Shown here: positions 14,494 to 24,389 of the stretch, piece by piece
Layout: the number at the start of each line of letters is the position of its first letter
How positions within the stretch are numbered: the first letter of the stretch is position 1
NCBI GenBank assembly: GCA_964389755.1
Contig: CAYMEW010000033.1
Span: forward strand, 1-50,298
DNA from: JBBSUQ01 sp964389755
Lineage (GTDB): Bacteria; Bacteroidota; Bacteroidia; Flavobacteriales_D; Crocinitomicaceae
DNA: 50,298 nt
Reading direction: 5' to 3'
Made by a program: the position numbers and the translations under genes
Notes under the pieces: generated by a model
What the model saw: only the letters and a program-made list of their open reading frames with translations
What the model was told of the DNA's origin: nothing
The model's database searches: none

Positions 14494-15864
14494 ATGCTTA
14501 GAATTACTTTTGCGCTTATTACATCGGTCCTGTCGATCGGTTTTACTTATGGACAATGTTCAGGCTTTCCAGCCTCTAAGGGAACACCCGCCTGCGGCGT
14601 GGGAGTCCCCATGTCGAACAATGCAAACATCAACAGCGGGGAAACCTGGACCGCCTGCGGATTGCAGAATAACGTCACAACTTACAACAACATCAATCTG
14701 AACGGAGGACTGCTTACCGTTTGCGGTAAATTCAACCTCAGCGGGAACTTTAACAGCGGAACGATCATCATCGGCTGTGGTTCGGAGGTGACCTTCAGTT
14801 CCGGACTTACCATGAACAACAATGTGCACATTGAAAATTACGGGAAAGTGACGATAAACGGAACGATGAACTTCCAGAACAGCAACAATGTGTTTTACAA
14901 CGAATCGGCTACTTCCGTACTGATCGTCAACGGTAACATGCGTTTTGCCCAGAATAACGGGCAGCACGGTTACCTGAAGAACAACGGTTATATCCGCGTG
15001 AACGGAACCTTCGACGTACGCAACGGCGGGCTCGTATGCCTGGGGCCGGACAGTAAACTGGAGACAAATGCCTTCAATTACGGGAACAACTGTTCTTCTA
15101 TTTCAAACCGGATCCAGTCGAGTAACACGGCGGTTCTGAAATACAATGCCGGTGTAAACATTTACGCAACGGTTACAAACTCGGAACTACAGGTTAACAA
15201 TTCCGGTAGTGCGGCTTCTTTCAGCTGCTCAGGTAGCTGGGGAACAGCGAATGTACAGGTGAACAGCCCTGCGGTGGATGCCCCGACAGGCGCTCAGCCC
15301 TGCTCTGTTACGCCGAACTGTTATACAATTCTGCCGATCGAACTGTACGCATTTACCGTGGACGTTCAAAGCGATGAGAACGTGATCAACTGGCAAACTG
15401 CTTCGGAAAACGACAACGATCACTTTAATGTACGGGCAAGCGACGACGGTATCAACTGGGAAACGATTGAAACGGTGCCGGGAGCCGGAACTTCCAAGGA
15501 AATGAATTTCTACAGTGTAACGGACCGCAACATCCGTAAACATGTACGGTATTACCGGATCGAACAGGTGAACACCGACGGAAGCGCGACTTCTTCGGAG
15601 ATCATTTCCGTAAGCCGCGATTTTGACGAACCGGTGCTCTACCCCAACCCGGCTTCCAATGAATTACGCATCAGCGTACCGGATCACGCGTATACGACCG
15701 TGAGTATTACAGACCAGCGCGGAATTGTTGTCTACAGCGCAATGCTGGTAGACGGACAGGACCATGCAGTGGATGCTACCGGTTTGTCGAACGGATTCTA
15801 CTTTGTGCGGATCAGCGGGGAGAACACCCAGGGCTGGATCGGCAAGTTTGAAATACGTCATTAA
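14494..15864 (+). CDS. Secreted surface protein with a T9SS type A sorting domain
   Basis: The 456-residue protein has a signal peptide ending near TYGQ. Residues about 25-230 are rich in Asn and Gly with repeated short strands (for example NNNVHIENYGKVTINGTMNF), suggesting a beta-helix-like shaft. A segment from about residue 280 (LPIELYAFTV, then INWQTASENDNDHFNV) resembles the fibronectin-like region common before T9SS tails. The C-terminus starts LYPNPASNELRI and ends with FYFVRISGENTQGWIGKFEIR, a classic type A sorting domain. It is exported by T9SS to the surface or medium; an adhesive or coat role is plausible but not shown. Confidence 0.85.
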   Translation: MLRITFALITSVLSIGFTYGQCSGFPASKGTPACGVGVPMSNNANINSGETWTACGLQNNVTTYNNINLNGGLLTVCGKFNLSGNFNSGTIIIGCGSEVTFSSGLTMNNNVHIENYGKVTINGTMNFQNSNNVFYNESATSVLIVNGNMRFAQNNGQHGYLKNNGYIRVNGTFDVRNGGLVCLGPDSKLETNAFNYGNNCSSISNRIQSSNTAVLKYNAGVNIYATVTNSELQVNNSGSAASFSCSGSWGTANVQVNSPAVDAPTGAQPCSVTPNCYTILPIELYAFTVDVQSDENVINWQTASENDNDHFNVRASDDGINWETIETVPGAGTSKEMNFYSVTDRNIRKHVRYYRIEQVNTDGSATSSEIISVSRDFDEPVLYPNPASNELRISVPDHAYTTVSITDQRGIVVYSAMLVDGQDHAVDATGLSNGFYFVRISGENTQGWIGKFEIRH

Positions 15865-15877
15865 AACCTGCTACTGA

Positions 15878-16624
15878 CTACTGGCGATATTCGGGGTTTG
15901 GAAAGTCCAGGCTACAACCTGCTTTCCATTCCTCAGGCCGGTTCCCGTGCGCCGGGATGCCTTTGCTATCTTTCAGCATGCGTGCAAAATGCATCATGTT
16001 CCAGGTCATAAAGGTGGTATTCCGGTTCGTAAAGTCATTGTCGACACCCACTTTTCCGTCACCTTCTTTCTTGTCTCCATACGAAGGCCCCGGTCCTGCT
16101 TCACCGATCCAGCCGGAATCCGCCTGCGGTGGAATGGTGTAACCCACATGCTGCAGTGAATAGAGGATTTCCATGGCGCAGTGCTTGATCCCGTCTTCGT
16201 TCCCGGTTATAATCGTTCCGCCGGTCTTTCCATAGAAGCGGTATTGTCCTTTGTCGTTTGTTTCTCCCGAATGCGCATACAGGCGTTCAATGATCAGTTT
16301 GCACACGGCAGACACCTGTCCGAGCCAGATAGGCGTGCAAAGAATCAGGATGTCGGCATCAATTACTTTTTTGAACAACTTCGGCCAGTCGTCACGGTCC
16401 CAGCCTTTTTCAGTCATATCGGTGTCCATTCCGAAGGCGATGTGATGATCAACGGGGCGGATCACTTCGGTTTTGACCCCGTTCTTTTCAAAGATCTTTT
16501 TCGAGACATCGATCAGTCGCTCGGTGTGCGAAGTTTCCGGTGACTTTTTCAGGGTACAGTTCAAAAAAACCACGCTGAGGTCGTCGTAACGCGCTTCTTT
16601 TGGGCTACAGTTTTCTTTTTCCAT
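15878..16624 (-). CDS. Flavodoxin/NADPH-dependent FMN reductase family protein
   Basis: The 248-residue protein has the alpha/beta layout of the flavodoxin-like superfamily. An opening strand VVFLNCTLKKSPETSHTE (about 13-30) carries the phosphate-binding loop, DADILILCTPIWLGQVSA (about 88-105) is the second flavin loop, and GKTGGTIITGNEDGIKHC (about 133-150) is the third. It probably reduces quinones or other acceptors in the cytoplasm using bound FMN. It is a single-gene unit, convergent with the T9SS gene. The exact substrate is unknown. Confidence 0.8.
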   Translation of the reverse strand: MEKENCSPKEARYDDLSVVFLNCTLKKSPETSHTERLIDVSKKIFEKNGVKTEVIRPVDHHIAFGMDTDMTEKGWDRDDWPKLFKKVIDADILILCTPIWLGQVSAVCKLIIERLYAHSGETNDKGQYRFYGKTGGTIITGNEDGIKHCAMEILYSLQHVGYTIPPQADSGWIGEAGPGPSYGDKKEGDGKVGVDNDFTNRNTTFMTWNMMHFARMLKDSKGIPAHGNRPEEWKAGCSLDFPNPEYRQ

Positions 16625-16775
16625 GAATTGTGTTTTACGAATCCGAACAGTTCATCCGTGAGAAATGTTCGTCCGCACTCCGGTGGTGGTTATTCTTTGC
16701 GAGTCTGGCGCGGTTCATTACCTGTTTAGAAATTAACAGATCGTTCAATACAGGTACATATGATACACTATCATT

Positions 16776-16819
16776 ACTTGTGCTATACTTGTGCTATACT
16801 GATGCTATACTTGTGCAGT
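16776..16819. repeat. Tandem repeat, four 11-bp units
   Basis: Four head-to-tail copies of ACTTGTGCTAT: the first two are perfect, the third and fourth have substitutions. No open frame of credible coding quality covers it. Confidence 0.8.
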
Positions 16820-16849
16820 ATACCTGAAGTACTTATCCCTGCGGTTTCA

Positions 16850-17004
16850 GTGTGAGTGTGGAGGGTATAGTGTGAGTCTAGAGTGTGAGTGTGAGTATAG
16901 AGTGTGAGTCTAGAGGGTGAGTGTGAGTGTGAGTGTGAGTATAGAGGGTGAGTATAGAGTGTGAGTGTGAGTATAGAGTGTGAGTATAGAGGGTGAGTGT
17001 GAGT
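16850..17004. repeat. Minisatellite built from mixed 6-bp and 13-bp units
   Basis: The stretch is made of GTGAGT units alone or extended to GTGAGT-ATAGAGT or GTGAGT-CTAGAGG forms, in irregular order. Such arrays usually vary in copy number between strains through replication slippage. There is no gene within it. Confidence 0.8.
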
Positions 17005-17032
17005 CGATGGGCACGTGTGGGACGCTCGCGCC

Positions 17033-17254
17033 AGAAAGAGAAACAGAGGCAGAAACAGAATGAGAATGAGAATGAGAATGATCCCGCAGTACTTCTTCCT
17101 GCGGTCGAGGACTTCAGGTTTCAGTGTAGAGTGTGAGTCGGAAGTACTTCTCCCTGCGGCGAAGACTTCGGGATGGACAGAATGAGAAACAGAATGAGAA
17201 TGATCCCGCAGTACTTCTCCCTGCGGTCGAAGACTTCGGGATGGGGAGAATGAG
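17033..17254. repeat. Dispersed low-complexity repeats with CCGCAG/CTGCGG hairpins
   Basis: Two near-identical copies of a module containing CCGCAGTACTTCTCCCTGCG occur (about 17083 and 17207), with further partial copies near 16828 and 17137. Within each, CCGCAG pairs with CTGCGG across 9 nt. They alternate with GAATGAGAAACAGAATGAG words, which also occur next to the tRNA at 10718 and, reversed, at 4624. The 766-bp stretch 16625-17390 holds no gene. Confidence 0.7.
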
Positions 17255-17378
17255 GGGTCGGGTGATGTTTTTTAACAATTCGTAACAAATGTGCTGTATG
17301 CCAGTCCGAACAATGGATTGAGGGGTATTGTTAATGGAATCGATGTTCGCTGAACACGTCGTCAATCAACAATAAGTA

Positions 17379-17386
17379 TATATTTG
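17379..17386 (+). promoter_or_regulatory. Minus-7 box TATATTTG, 4 nt before the egtB start
   Basis: A consensus TAnnTTTG box is separated from the ATG at 17391 by only 4 nt, which implies a leaderless egtB message. Confidence 0.6.
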
Positions 17387-17390
17387 GTAC

Positions 17391-18545
17391 ATGGACCGAT
17401 TTACTGAAAATTTTTCGAGGATCCGCCTGCGGACCGTTGAGCTTTGCCGCAATCTTCACGGAGAAGATACCAACCTGCAGGCCGCGGTATTCGTTAGTCC
17501 GCCGAAGTGGCACCTCGCTCACACCACCTGGTTTTTCGAACAATTTATTCTAAAGCAATACGTTAAAACCTACCGGGAATTCGACCCGAAGTTCGGCTTC
17601 CTGTTCAACAGTTATTACAATAACATCGGGGAGCGGGTTGCCCGGGACAGTCGCGGGCTGATCACGCAACCTTATTTTGACGAGGTCCTGCGTTACCGCG
17701 CATACGTGGACCAGCACATTCTCACCCTGCTTGAAAATGGTTCCGATTCAGAGATCACTGAACTGATCACGCTCGGACTTAATCATGAGCAGCAACACCA
17801 GGAATTGCTACAAACCGATATCAAATACAGTTTGTCATTCAACCCGCTGTTGCCGGCACTTTTCGATGATGTTCCAGAGCACCGGGGGGAAGAAGGGCAA
17901 CAAAACTGGATCAGCGTGCCGGAAGGAATTTATGAGATCGGGCACACAGGTGAAGGTTTTGCCTTCGACAATGAACTCGGCCGACACCGCGTATTTCTCG
18001 AAGCCTTCGAACTGTCCCCGAAACTCGTTACCAACGGAGAATTCCTGGAATTCATCGAAGCGGGCGGCTATGAAGACTTCAACCTCTGGCTGGACGAAGG
18101 CTGGTGGTGGGTGCAGGAAAACCAGGTTCAGCATCCGCTCTACTGGAAAAAGACCGATGACGGATGGACGCATTTCACGCTCGGAGGACCTGTGAATATA
18201 GACTTGTCGGCACCGCTTTCGCACGTCAGTTATTACGAAGCAAGTGCCTATGCCGAATGGAAAGGCTGCCGTTTACCGACTGAAACCGAATGGGAAGTCG
18301 CTTCACCGAAGCTGAATTACGGCCTGCGCTGGGAGTGGACCAACAGTGCTTACCTCGCCTATCCCGGTTTTCAGAAAGCGCCGGGAGCCGTCGGGGAATA
18401 CAACGGCAAATTTATGATCAACCAGATGGTGCTTCGCGGCAGTTCGATCGCAACGCCGGAAGGACACAGCAGGCATACCTATCGCAACTTTTTTCACCCC
18501 ACGGGTCAGTGGCAATTTTCCGGTATCCGGCTGGCCAAAAAATAA
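17391..18545 (+). CDS. egtB: EgtB-type sulfoxide synthase, ergothioneine biosynthesis
   Basis: EgtB is a non-haem iron enzyme that joins a sulfur donor to trimethyl-histidine (hercynine). The 384-residue protein has the two expected parts. An N-terminal DinB-like domain carries the iron ligands His41 (PPKWHLAHTTWFFE) and His132/His136 (LNHEQQHQELL). A C-terminal FGE-sulfatase-like domain starts near residue 173 (WISVPEGIYEIG) and ends with LRGSSIATPEGHSRHTYRNF and FSGIRLA. The histidine methyltransferase gene follows 18 nt downstream. The sulfur donor (gamma-Glu-Cys or Cys) cannot be told from sequence alone. Confidence 0.9.
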   Translation: MDRFTENFSRIRLRTVELCRNLHGEDTNLQAAVFVSPPKWHLAHTTWFFEQFILKQYVKTYREFDPKFGFLFNSYYNNIGERVARDSRGLITQPYFDEVLRYRAYVDQHILTLLENGSDSEITELITLGLNHEQQHQELLQTDIKYSLSFNPLLPALFDDVPEHRGEEGQQNWISVPEGIYEIGHTGEGFAFDNELGRHRVFLEAFELSPKLVTNGEFLEFIEAGGYEDFNLWLDEGWWWVQENQVQHPLYWKKTDDGWTHFTLGGPVNIDLSAPLSHVSYYEASAYAEWKGCRLPTETEWEVASPKLNYGLRWEWTNSAYLAYPGFQKAPGAVGEYNGKFMINQMVLRGSSIATPEGHSRHTYRNFFHPTGQWQFSGIRLAKK

Positions 18546-18563
18546 CGCTAACAAAGAGATCAC

Positions 18564-19514
18564 ATGACAGCAGAAATGACCGAATTCGCCAAAGACGTCC
18601 TGAACGGACTGACTTCGGAGCAAAAACACCTTTCATCGAAGTATTTTTACGACGACCAGGGCAGCATCATCTTCCAGGAGATCATGCGGATGCCGGAATA
18701 TTATCCGACCAAATGCGAATTCGAGATCCTTTCGCAGCAAAGTCACCTGATCCTGGAAGAACTGGAATTCGAAGGACCGTTCCGCATCATCGAACTAGGC
18801 GCCGGTGACGGAATCAAGACCCGTCAGCTGCTGGAAACCTTCATGTCCCGTGGCGCCGATTTCACCTATTGCCCGATCGACATCAGCGAGGAGGCTATTA
18901 CGAGCCTCGAGAACAACCTGCGCGATGCACTTCCGGACCTGGAAATTCAGTCTTGCGTGGGAGATTACTACAATTGCCTGGAGCAACTGAAAGCCGAACA
19001 GATTCCCGCGTTATTCCTTTTCCTGGGTGGAAATATCGGCAACTATTCGAAGCAAAAGAGTGCCGAACTGCTCGAGATGTTCCGCAAATGGATGCACCCG
19101 GGCGACAAGATCCTGATCGGGATGGATCTGCAAAAGAACCCGCGCGTAATCCGCATGGCATACGACGATCCGGGTGGAATCACCAAACGGTTCAACCTGA
19201 ATTTGCTCACACGCATGAACCGGGAACTCGGTGCCGATTTCAGGATGGATCAGTTCGATTTTTACTGTCATTACAACCCTGAGAACGGCGCACTGAAAAG
19301 CTATATTTACCCGATCCAGGACGTCCATGTGCACTTCCGGGCTTTGGATCAACACATCGACCTGAAGGCCAATGAACTGATCTACACGGAACTTTCGCAC
19401 AAATTTTCCGCCACGCAGATCGAAGAACTGGCCGAAGCAAGCGGTTTCAGTATCAAGCGGAATTTCCTGGACTGCAAACATTATTTTACCGATACGCTCT
19501 GGGAGTGGAAATAA
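18564..19514 (+). CDS. egtD: L-histidine N(alpha)-methyltransferase
   Basis: EgtD trimethylates histidine with S-adenosylmethionine to make hercynine, the substrate of EgtB. The 316 residues match the family. Visible are SSKYFYDDQGSIIFQEIMRM at the N-terminus, the SAM-binding motif IIELGAGDGIKTRQLL (about 75-90), YCPIDISEEA, and the family motif LFLGGNIGNY. An alternative ATG lies 4 codons in. It is 18 nt after egtB and is surely co-transcribed with it. No egtA, egtC or egtE gene is adjacent, so other steps, if used, are encoded elsewhere. Confidence 0.9.
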   Translation: MTAEMTEFAKDVLNGLTSEQKHLSSKYFYDDQGSIIFQEIMRMPEYYPTKCEFEILSQQSHLILEELEFEGPFRIIELGAGDGIKTRQLLETFMSRGADFTYCPIDISEEAITSLENNLRDALPDLEIQSCVGDYYNCLEQLKAEQIPALFLFLGGNIGNYSKQKSAELLEMFRKWMHPGDKILIGMDLQKNPRVIRMAYDDPGGITKRFNLNLLTRMNRELGADFRMDQFDFYCHYNPENGALKSYIYPIQDVHVHFRALDQHIDLKANELIYTELSHKFSATQIEELAEASGFSIKRNFLDCKHYFTDTLWEWK

Positions 19515-19605
19515 TCTGCCCGTGCCGCCACGGCTCAAATTGAAGGCGCTTATCCCGGTGATTTGCGAAATTGTGTGTATTTTCACACATTCAAAAAACC
19601 GGAAT

Positions 19606-21630
19606 ATGAAGACAGGCGCACTTATCTGTACATTTCTCTTTATCCTCAACGGGCTGGGGCAAAGTTTACTAACTCCCGAAAAACTCTGGGAGATCCAGCG
19701 CGTGAACGGTGGTACCTTTTCACCGGACGGGAAATACGTGCTCTACACACAAACGGCATACGACCTCGAAAAAAACAAGGGTAATTCCGACATTTACATC
19801 TATTCGGTGGAATCCAAAACGAGTGAGCAACTTACCAGCACTCCTTTTTCGGAATACGAAGTGCAGTGGGGGCCGAACAATACAATCTATTACCTTTCGG
19901 CAGAGGAGAAAGGCCTGCAGATCTGGACGATTTCAGTGAAAGGCACCGACAAAAAGCGCATTTCAGATTTTAACGATATTGAACTGGAAGGCTTTAAAGT
20001 GGCACCGGATGCATCTTTCATCGTGACGATCGAAGCGATCAAAGTACGGCCGGACGTACACGACCTCTACCCCGACCTTCCGAAGGCCAATGTACGCATC
20101 GAAACCGACCTGATGTACCGCCACTGGGATCACTGGGACGACTACAAAAAGCGTCACCTGTTGCTGCATCGCATTTCCGGTGAAAAAGTAAGTACTGAAT
20201 TCGTGGACCTGCTCGAAAATGAACCGTTCGACGGCATTCTGCCCCCCTTCGGCGGAAGCGACCAGTTCACGATTTCCCCCGATTCAAAAATGATCGTTTA
20301 CACATCTAAAAAACTCCAGGGTAAAAATTTCGCTCTGAGCACGAATTCCGACCTGTATTCTTACGACATCGGTACCGGGAATACGAAAAACCTGACCGAA
20401 GGGCGCCCGGGCTACGACGTAAATCCGCACTTTTCGAAGGACGGGAAGCAACTGGCCTGGCTCTCCATGGAGCACGACGGCTTCGAATCCGACAAGAACA
20501 ACATCGTGGTGATGGAACTCGGGAGTGGCCAGGTAAAGAACCTGACGGCATCCATCGACGTGAGTGTTTCCGATTTCTGCTGGTCGGCCGATTCAAAAGC
20601 CATTTACTACAAAGCTCCGATCGAGGGCACCGTTCAGCTATTCGTGTACGATTCCAAAAAGAACGAGAACCGCCAACTTACCGAAGGCTGGCACGACTAT
20701 ACCTCGCTGGACGTTTCGGCTAAATACATCGTTTCGGGTATCCAGTCGATGGTTCATCCTTCCGACCTCTACCTGTATGACATCCGGAGTACGCAAAGCG
20801 AACAGATCACCGATGCCAACAAAGCCCTGTTCTCCACCCTGAAAAAACCGGAGATCCGGCAGAAGTGGGTTGAAACGAGCGACCACAAGAAAATGCTGGT
20901 ATGGACAATCCTGCCTCCTGATTTCGACGAAAATAAAAAGTACCCGACCCTGCTTTATTGCCAGGGAGGGCCACAGAGTCCGGTGAGCCAGTTCTTTTCA
21001 TATCGCTGGAACTTCATGCTGATGGCTTCGCAGGGGTACGTGGTCGTGGCGCCGAACCGCCGCGGACTTCCGGGTTTCGGACAGGAGTGGAATGACGCGA
21101 TCTCCAAGGACTGGGGCGGGCAGGCCATTCGCGACTACCTCTCGGCGATCGACGATGCCGCCAAAGAGCCATACGTGGACGCAGAGCGTCTCGGAGCAGT
21201 GGGCGCATCATACGGCGGGTATTCCGTTTATTTCCTGGCGGGTGTGCACAAAAAACGGTTTAAAACGTTTATTAGCCATGCCGGATTATTCAACCTCGAA
21301 AGCTGGTATGGCACAACCGAAGAACTGTTCTTTGCGAACTGGGATAACCGCGGACCGTACTGGCTTCCGGAGAACCGTGAATACTACGCGAAGAACAGTC
21401 CGCACCGCTATGTTCAGAACTGGGACACTCCGATTTTAGTGATCCACGGCGGGCATGATTACCGCGTACCGGAGAGCGAGGGAATGCAGGCTTTCCAGGC
21501 CGCACAACTCATGGGGCTGCGAAGTAAGTATTTGTATTTCCCCACGGAAGGACACTGGATTTTAAGTCCGCAGAACGGGCTCGTATGGCACCATGAATTC
21601 TTCGACTGGCTGGCGCACGACCTGAAATAA
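19606..21630 (+). CDS. Prolyl oligopeptidase-family (S9) serine peptidase
   Basis: From ATG 19606 the product has 674 residues with a signal peptide (MKTGALICTFLFILNGLGQS), so it acts in the periplasm. Residues about 40-400 form a beta-propeller of WD40-like strands (for example GTFSPDGKYVLYT, HFSKDGKQLAWLS, CWSADSKAIYY). The C-terminal alpha/beta hydrolase domain carries the triad Ser535 (GASYGGY), Asp618 (HGGHDYRVP) and His650 (TEGHW). It probably cleaves peptides after dipeptides or as short oligopeptides. An upstream in-frame start at 19522 would bury the signal peptide and is rejected. It begins 91 nt after egtD and may have its own promoter. Confidence 0.9.
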   Translation: MKTGALICTFLFILNGLGQSLLTPEKLWEIQRVNGGTFSPDGKYVLYTQTAYDLEKNKGNSDIYIYSVESKTSEQLTSTPFSEYEVQWGPNNTIYYLSAEEKGLQIWTISVKGTDKKRISDFNDIELEGFKVAPDASFIVTIEAIKVRPDVHDLYPDLPKANVRIETDLMYRHWDHWDDYKKRHLLLHRISGEKVSTEFVDLLENEPFDGILPPFGGSDQFTISPDSKMIVYTSKKLQGKNFALSTNSDLYSYDIGTGNTKNLTEGRPGYDVNPHFSKDGKQLAWLSMEHDGFESDKNNIVVMELGSGQVKNLTASIDVSVSDFCWSADSKAIYYKAPIEGTVQLFVYDSKKNENRQLTEGWHDYTSLDVSAKYIVSGIQSMVHPSDLYLYDIRSTQSEQITDANKALFSTLKKPEIRQKWVETSDHKKMLVWTILPPDFDENKKYPTLLYCQGGPQSPVSQFFSYRWNFMLMASQGYVVVAPNRRGLPGFGQEWNDAISKDWGGQAIRDYLSAIDDAAKEPYVDAERLGAVGASYGGYSVYFLAGVHKKRFKTFISHAGLFNLESWYGTTEELFFANWDNRGPYWLPENREYYAKNSPHRYVQNWDTPILVIHGGHDYRVPESEGMQAFQAAQLMGLRSKYLYFPTEGHWILSPQNGLVWHHEFFDWLAHDLK

Positions 21631-21718
21631 CACGAGTAGTGAACTAAAACCGTATTGTATTGTCTCTGAGAAGCAGATTCACTACATTTACATTTTTTAA
21701 ATTTTTACCGAACAGCAC

Positions 21719-24388
21719 ATGTGGCAAAAGATTGCTAATCTCATCTTACGGAACCGGTTTTTCATCATCGGGATCATCCTCCTGCTAACCGTCTTTTTCG
21801 GGTATTATGCCACAACGGGTATCAAGATCGATAACAAATACGGGAACATGCTTCCGAAGGAATCGATTGCCCAGGAAGACTACCTGAAGTTCAAGAGCAT
21901 GTTCGGCGAAGACGGTTCTTCCCTGGTGCTCATCTTCCGTTCGGATTCCCTTTACACGGAAAACAATTTCCGGCGTTTCAAGGAACTCGGAGATTCGATA
22001 CTGACCTTCGACGGGGTGACCAATGTTACTTCCGAAGCCACACTCATCAGTATCCGCAACAACATCGGCGAGAGCCGTTTCGAAGTACAAAAGGTATTTT
22101 CCGATGTGACCTTTCACGAGAAAAGCATCGATTCGATCAAGCGCGAGATCCGTTCGAACCCCGTTTACCAGAATATGCTGTACAACGACACCGCGGGCGT
22201 ATCCCTGATGCTTGTGAGCATGGACGAACACGTGCTGGCCGATCAGAAAAAGGCCAATGTGGTGGTGGATATCGAGAAGTTTACCAGCCAGTATGAAAAA
22301 TACTTCGGGAAGATCCGTTTTGCAGGACTTCCGCATTTACGGGTGATCATCGGGAAGCGTGTGATCAACGAAATGTACATTTTCATTGCACTGGCCATAT
22401 TCGTAACCTCGCTGTTGCTTTATCTTTTCTTCCGTTCGTTCCGCGTGGTCCTGATCTGTAACGCCGTTGTTTTCGTGGCTGTGATCTGGTCCATGGGAAG
22501 CATCGGACTGATGGGCTTCAACCTGTCGATCATGATGGCGCTGATCCCGCCGCTGATGATCGTGATCGGGATCCCGAACTGCATCTTCCTGATGACCAAG
22601 TATCACCAGGAGATCAAACTGCACGGAAACAAGATACTTGCCCTTTCACGGGTGATCAAGAAGATCGGGATGGCGACTTTCCTGACCAACTTTACAACCG
22701 CACTCGGCTTTTCGACCTTCATTTTTACCAATTCCGAAAAACTAACCGAATTCGGGATCGTGGCGTCGATCAATATCCTCGTTGTTTTCATCCTTTCAAT
22801 CTGCATCCTGCCGATCTTCTCTTCCCTTTCGAAGGTTCCGAAATCGCGCCACCTCAAGCACCTCGAGCGTGCTATGGCAAAAGGTCTCATCCGCAGACTG
22901 ACACGCATTACACTGACAAAGCGTAAGTGGGTCTACATCGTGACACTGGCCGTAATTACGCTCAGCCTCATCGGCCTGTACAAGATCGAAGCTACCGGGA
23001 ACATTACCAGTGACCTGCCGAAGGGAGACGAGATCCTGGAGGATATCAATTTCATACAGAATAAGTTCGGAGGTGCCATTCCTTTCGAAATGATGATCGA
23101 TTACAAGGAACCCGGTCGTTTGTTCAAGACCTCCACCCTTGAAAAGGTCGAAGAAATTCAGCGGAAGTATACAGCCGACAGTCTTTTCTCCAAAAGCCTT
23201 TCGATCGTGGACCTCGTGAAAGTCATTAATATGGCCTATCACAGCAACGACACGAACTATTACAACATTCACATTTCCCGAACTGACAAAGCCCGCCTGA
23301 AACAGTACATCGATAATTTCGACTTTACGAACGGGGGCGGTTTCACGATCAAGGAACTGGTGGACACGTCCAACACCACCCTCCGGATACGCACACAAAT
23401 GCGCGATATCGGTTCCTATGACGTGGCGAAGAAAGTCGACAGTATGCGTGTGAAGATCGACTCGATCCTCAATCCGGATAAAAAGGAGATCGAGCACATG
23501 TACAAAAAGGTGAAAAAGGGTAACCTGGCCTATGTAGACTCGATCATTTATACGTATCCGTATGTTTACAACAGCCTTACGAACGTGATTTCCAACGGTG
23601 ACCGGGACCTGCAGTTCCAGTTCGATTCCGACCCGGAGAACCTGAAACCGTACCTGCGCAAACCTGCGATCAAAAAGCAATTGCGCAAAGCGATCAACAA
23701 CGAGTACTACGATCTTACGCTCACCGGAACATCGGTCGTGGCTTCCGAAGGGACACAATATCTCGTGATAAACCTGTTGACGAGTCTCGTATTCGCGGTT
23801 ATCAGTATTTCCATCCTCATGGCGATCCTGTTCCGTTCGTGGCGCATGGTGATCGTATCACTTGTTCCGAACATCATCCCGCTGCTCTTTACAGGTGGTG
23901 TGATGGGTTGGTTCGGAATTCCGCTTAAGCCTTCCACCCTGCTCGTTTTCAGTATTGCCTTCGGTATTTCCGTGGATGACACGATCCACTTCCTGGCGAA
24001 ATACAGGCAGGAACTCAAGGCAAAAAAATGGGATCTCCGCGAATGTGTGGTGATTGCCATCCGCGAGTCCGGGCTGGGTATGTTCTATACCTCGATCGTC
24101 CTTTTCTGCGGGTTTTCGACCTTTACCTTCTCGCAATTCGGAGGAACACAGGCACTCGGTTTGCTCATCTCACTGACGCTGCTCGTAGCGATGATCACGA
24201 ACCTCGCACTTTTACCGTCGCTGCTTCTTTCCCTGGAAAAACGCCTGACGACCCGATCATTCGAGGAACCCTATTTCGATGCCTACGATGAAGAGGCCGA
24301 TGTCGATTTCGACGTACTTGAAGTAGCGCCGGACGATGAAACGGAAGGTGATGGGGATAACGACAAACCAAAAAAGGACCCAGAATAG
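21719..24388 (+). CDS. RND-superfamily (MMPL/patched-like) transporter
   Basis: This 889-residue inner-membrane protein has two repeated halves, each with one helix, a large periplasmic domain and a block of five helices (about 225-370 and 685-840). Helix motifs such as LMGFNLSIMMALIPPLMIVIG and IAFGISVDDTIHFLAKY match the predicted RND exporters of lipids and related molecules. The C-terminus is a highly acidic cytoplasmic tail. rfbA starts 2 nt after its stop. Substrate unknown; hopanoid, lipid or carotenoid export are possibilities by family only. Confidence 0.85.
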   Translation: MWQKIANLILRNRFFIIGIILLLTVFFGYYATTGIKIDNKYGNMLPKESIAQEDYLKFKSMFGEDGSSLVLIFRSDSLYTENNFRRFKELGDSILTFDGVTNVTSEATLISIRNNIGESRFEVQKVFSDVTFHEKSIDSIKREIRSNPVYQNMLYNDTAGVSLMLVSMDEHVLADQKKANVVVDIEKFTSQYEKYFGKIRFAGLPHLRVIIGKRVINEMYIFIALAIFVTSLLLYLFFRSFRVVLICNAVVFVAVIWSMGSIGLMGFNLSIMMALIPPLMIVIGIPNCIFLMTKYHQEIKLHGNKILALSRVIKKIGMATFLTNFTTALGFSTFIFTNSEKLTEFGIVASINILVVFILSICILPIFSSLSKVPKSRHLKHLERAMAKGLIRRLTRITLTKRKWVYIVTLAVITLSLIGLYKIEATGNITSDLPKGDEILEDINFIQNKFGGAIPFEMMIDYKEPGRLFKTSTLEKVEEIQRKYTADSLFSKSLSIVDLVKVINMAYHSNDTNYYNIHISRTDKARLKQYIDNFDFTNGGGFTIKELVDTSNTTLRIRTQMRDIGSYDVAKKVDSMRVKIDSILNPDKKEIEHMYKKVKKGNLAYVDSIIYTYPYVYNSLTNVISNGDRDLQFQFDSDPENLKPYLRKPAIKKQLRKAINNEYYDLTLTGTSVVASEGTQYLVINLLTSLVFAVISISILMAILFRSWRMVIVSLVPNIIPLLFTGGVMGWFGIPLKPSTLLVFSIAFGISVDDTIHFLAKYRQELKAKKWDLRECVVIAIRESGLGMFYTSIVLFCGFSTFTFSQFGGTQALGLLISLTLLVAMITNLALLPSLLLSLEKRLTTRSFEEPYFDAYDEEADVDFDVLEVAPDDETEGDGDNDKPKKDPE

Positions 24389-24389
24389 C

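Noticed and set aside
16630..16827. Small protein gene
   Set aside because: It overlaps the 11-bp tandem repeat and has no promoter or ordinary protein-like composition.
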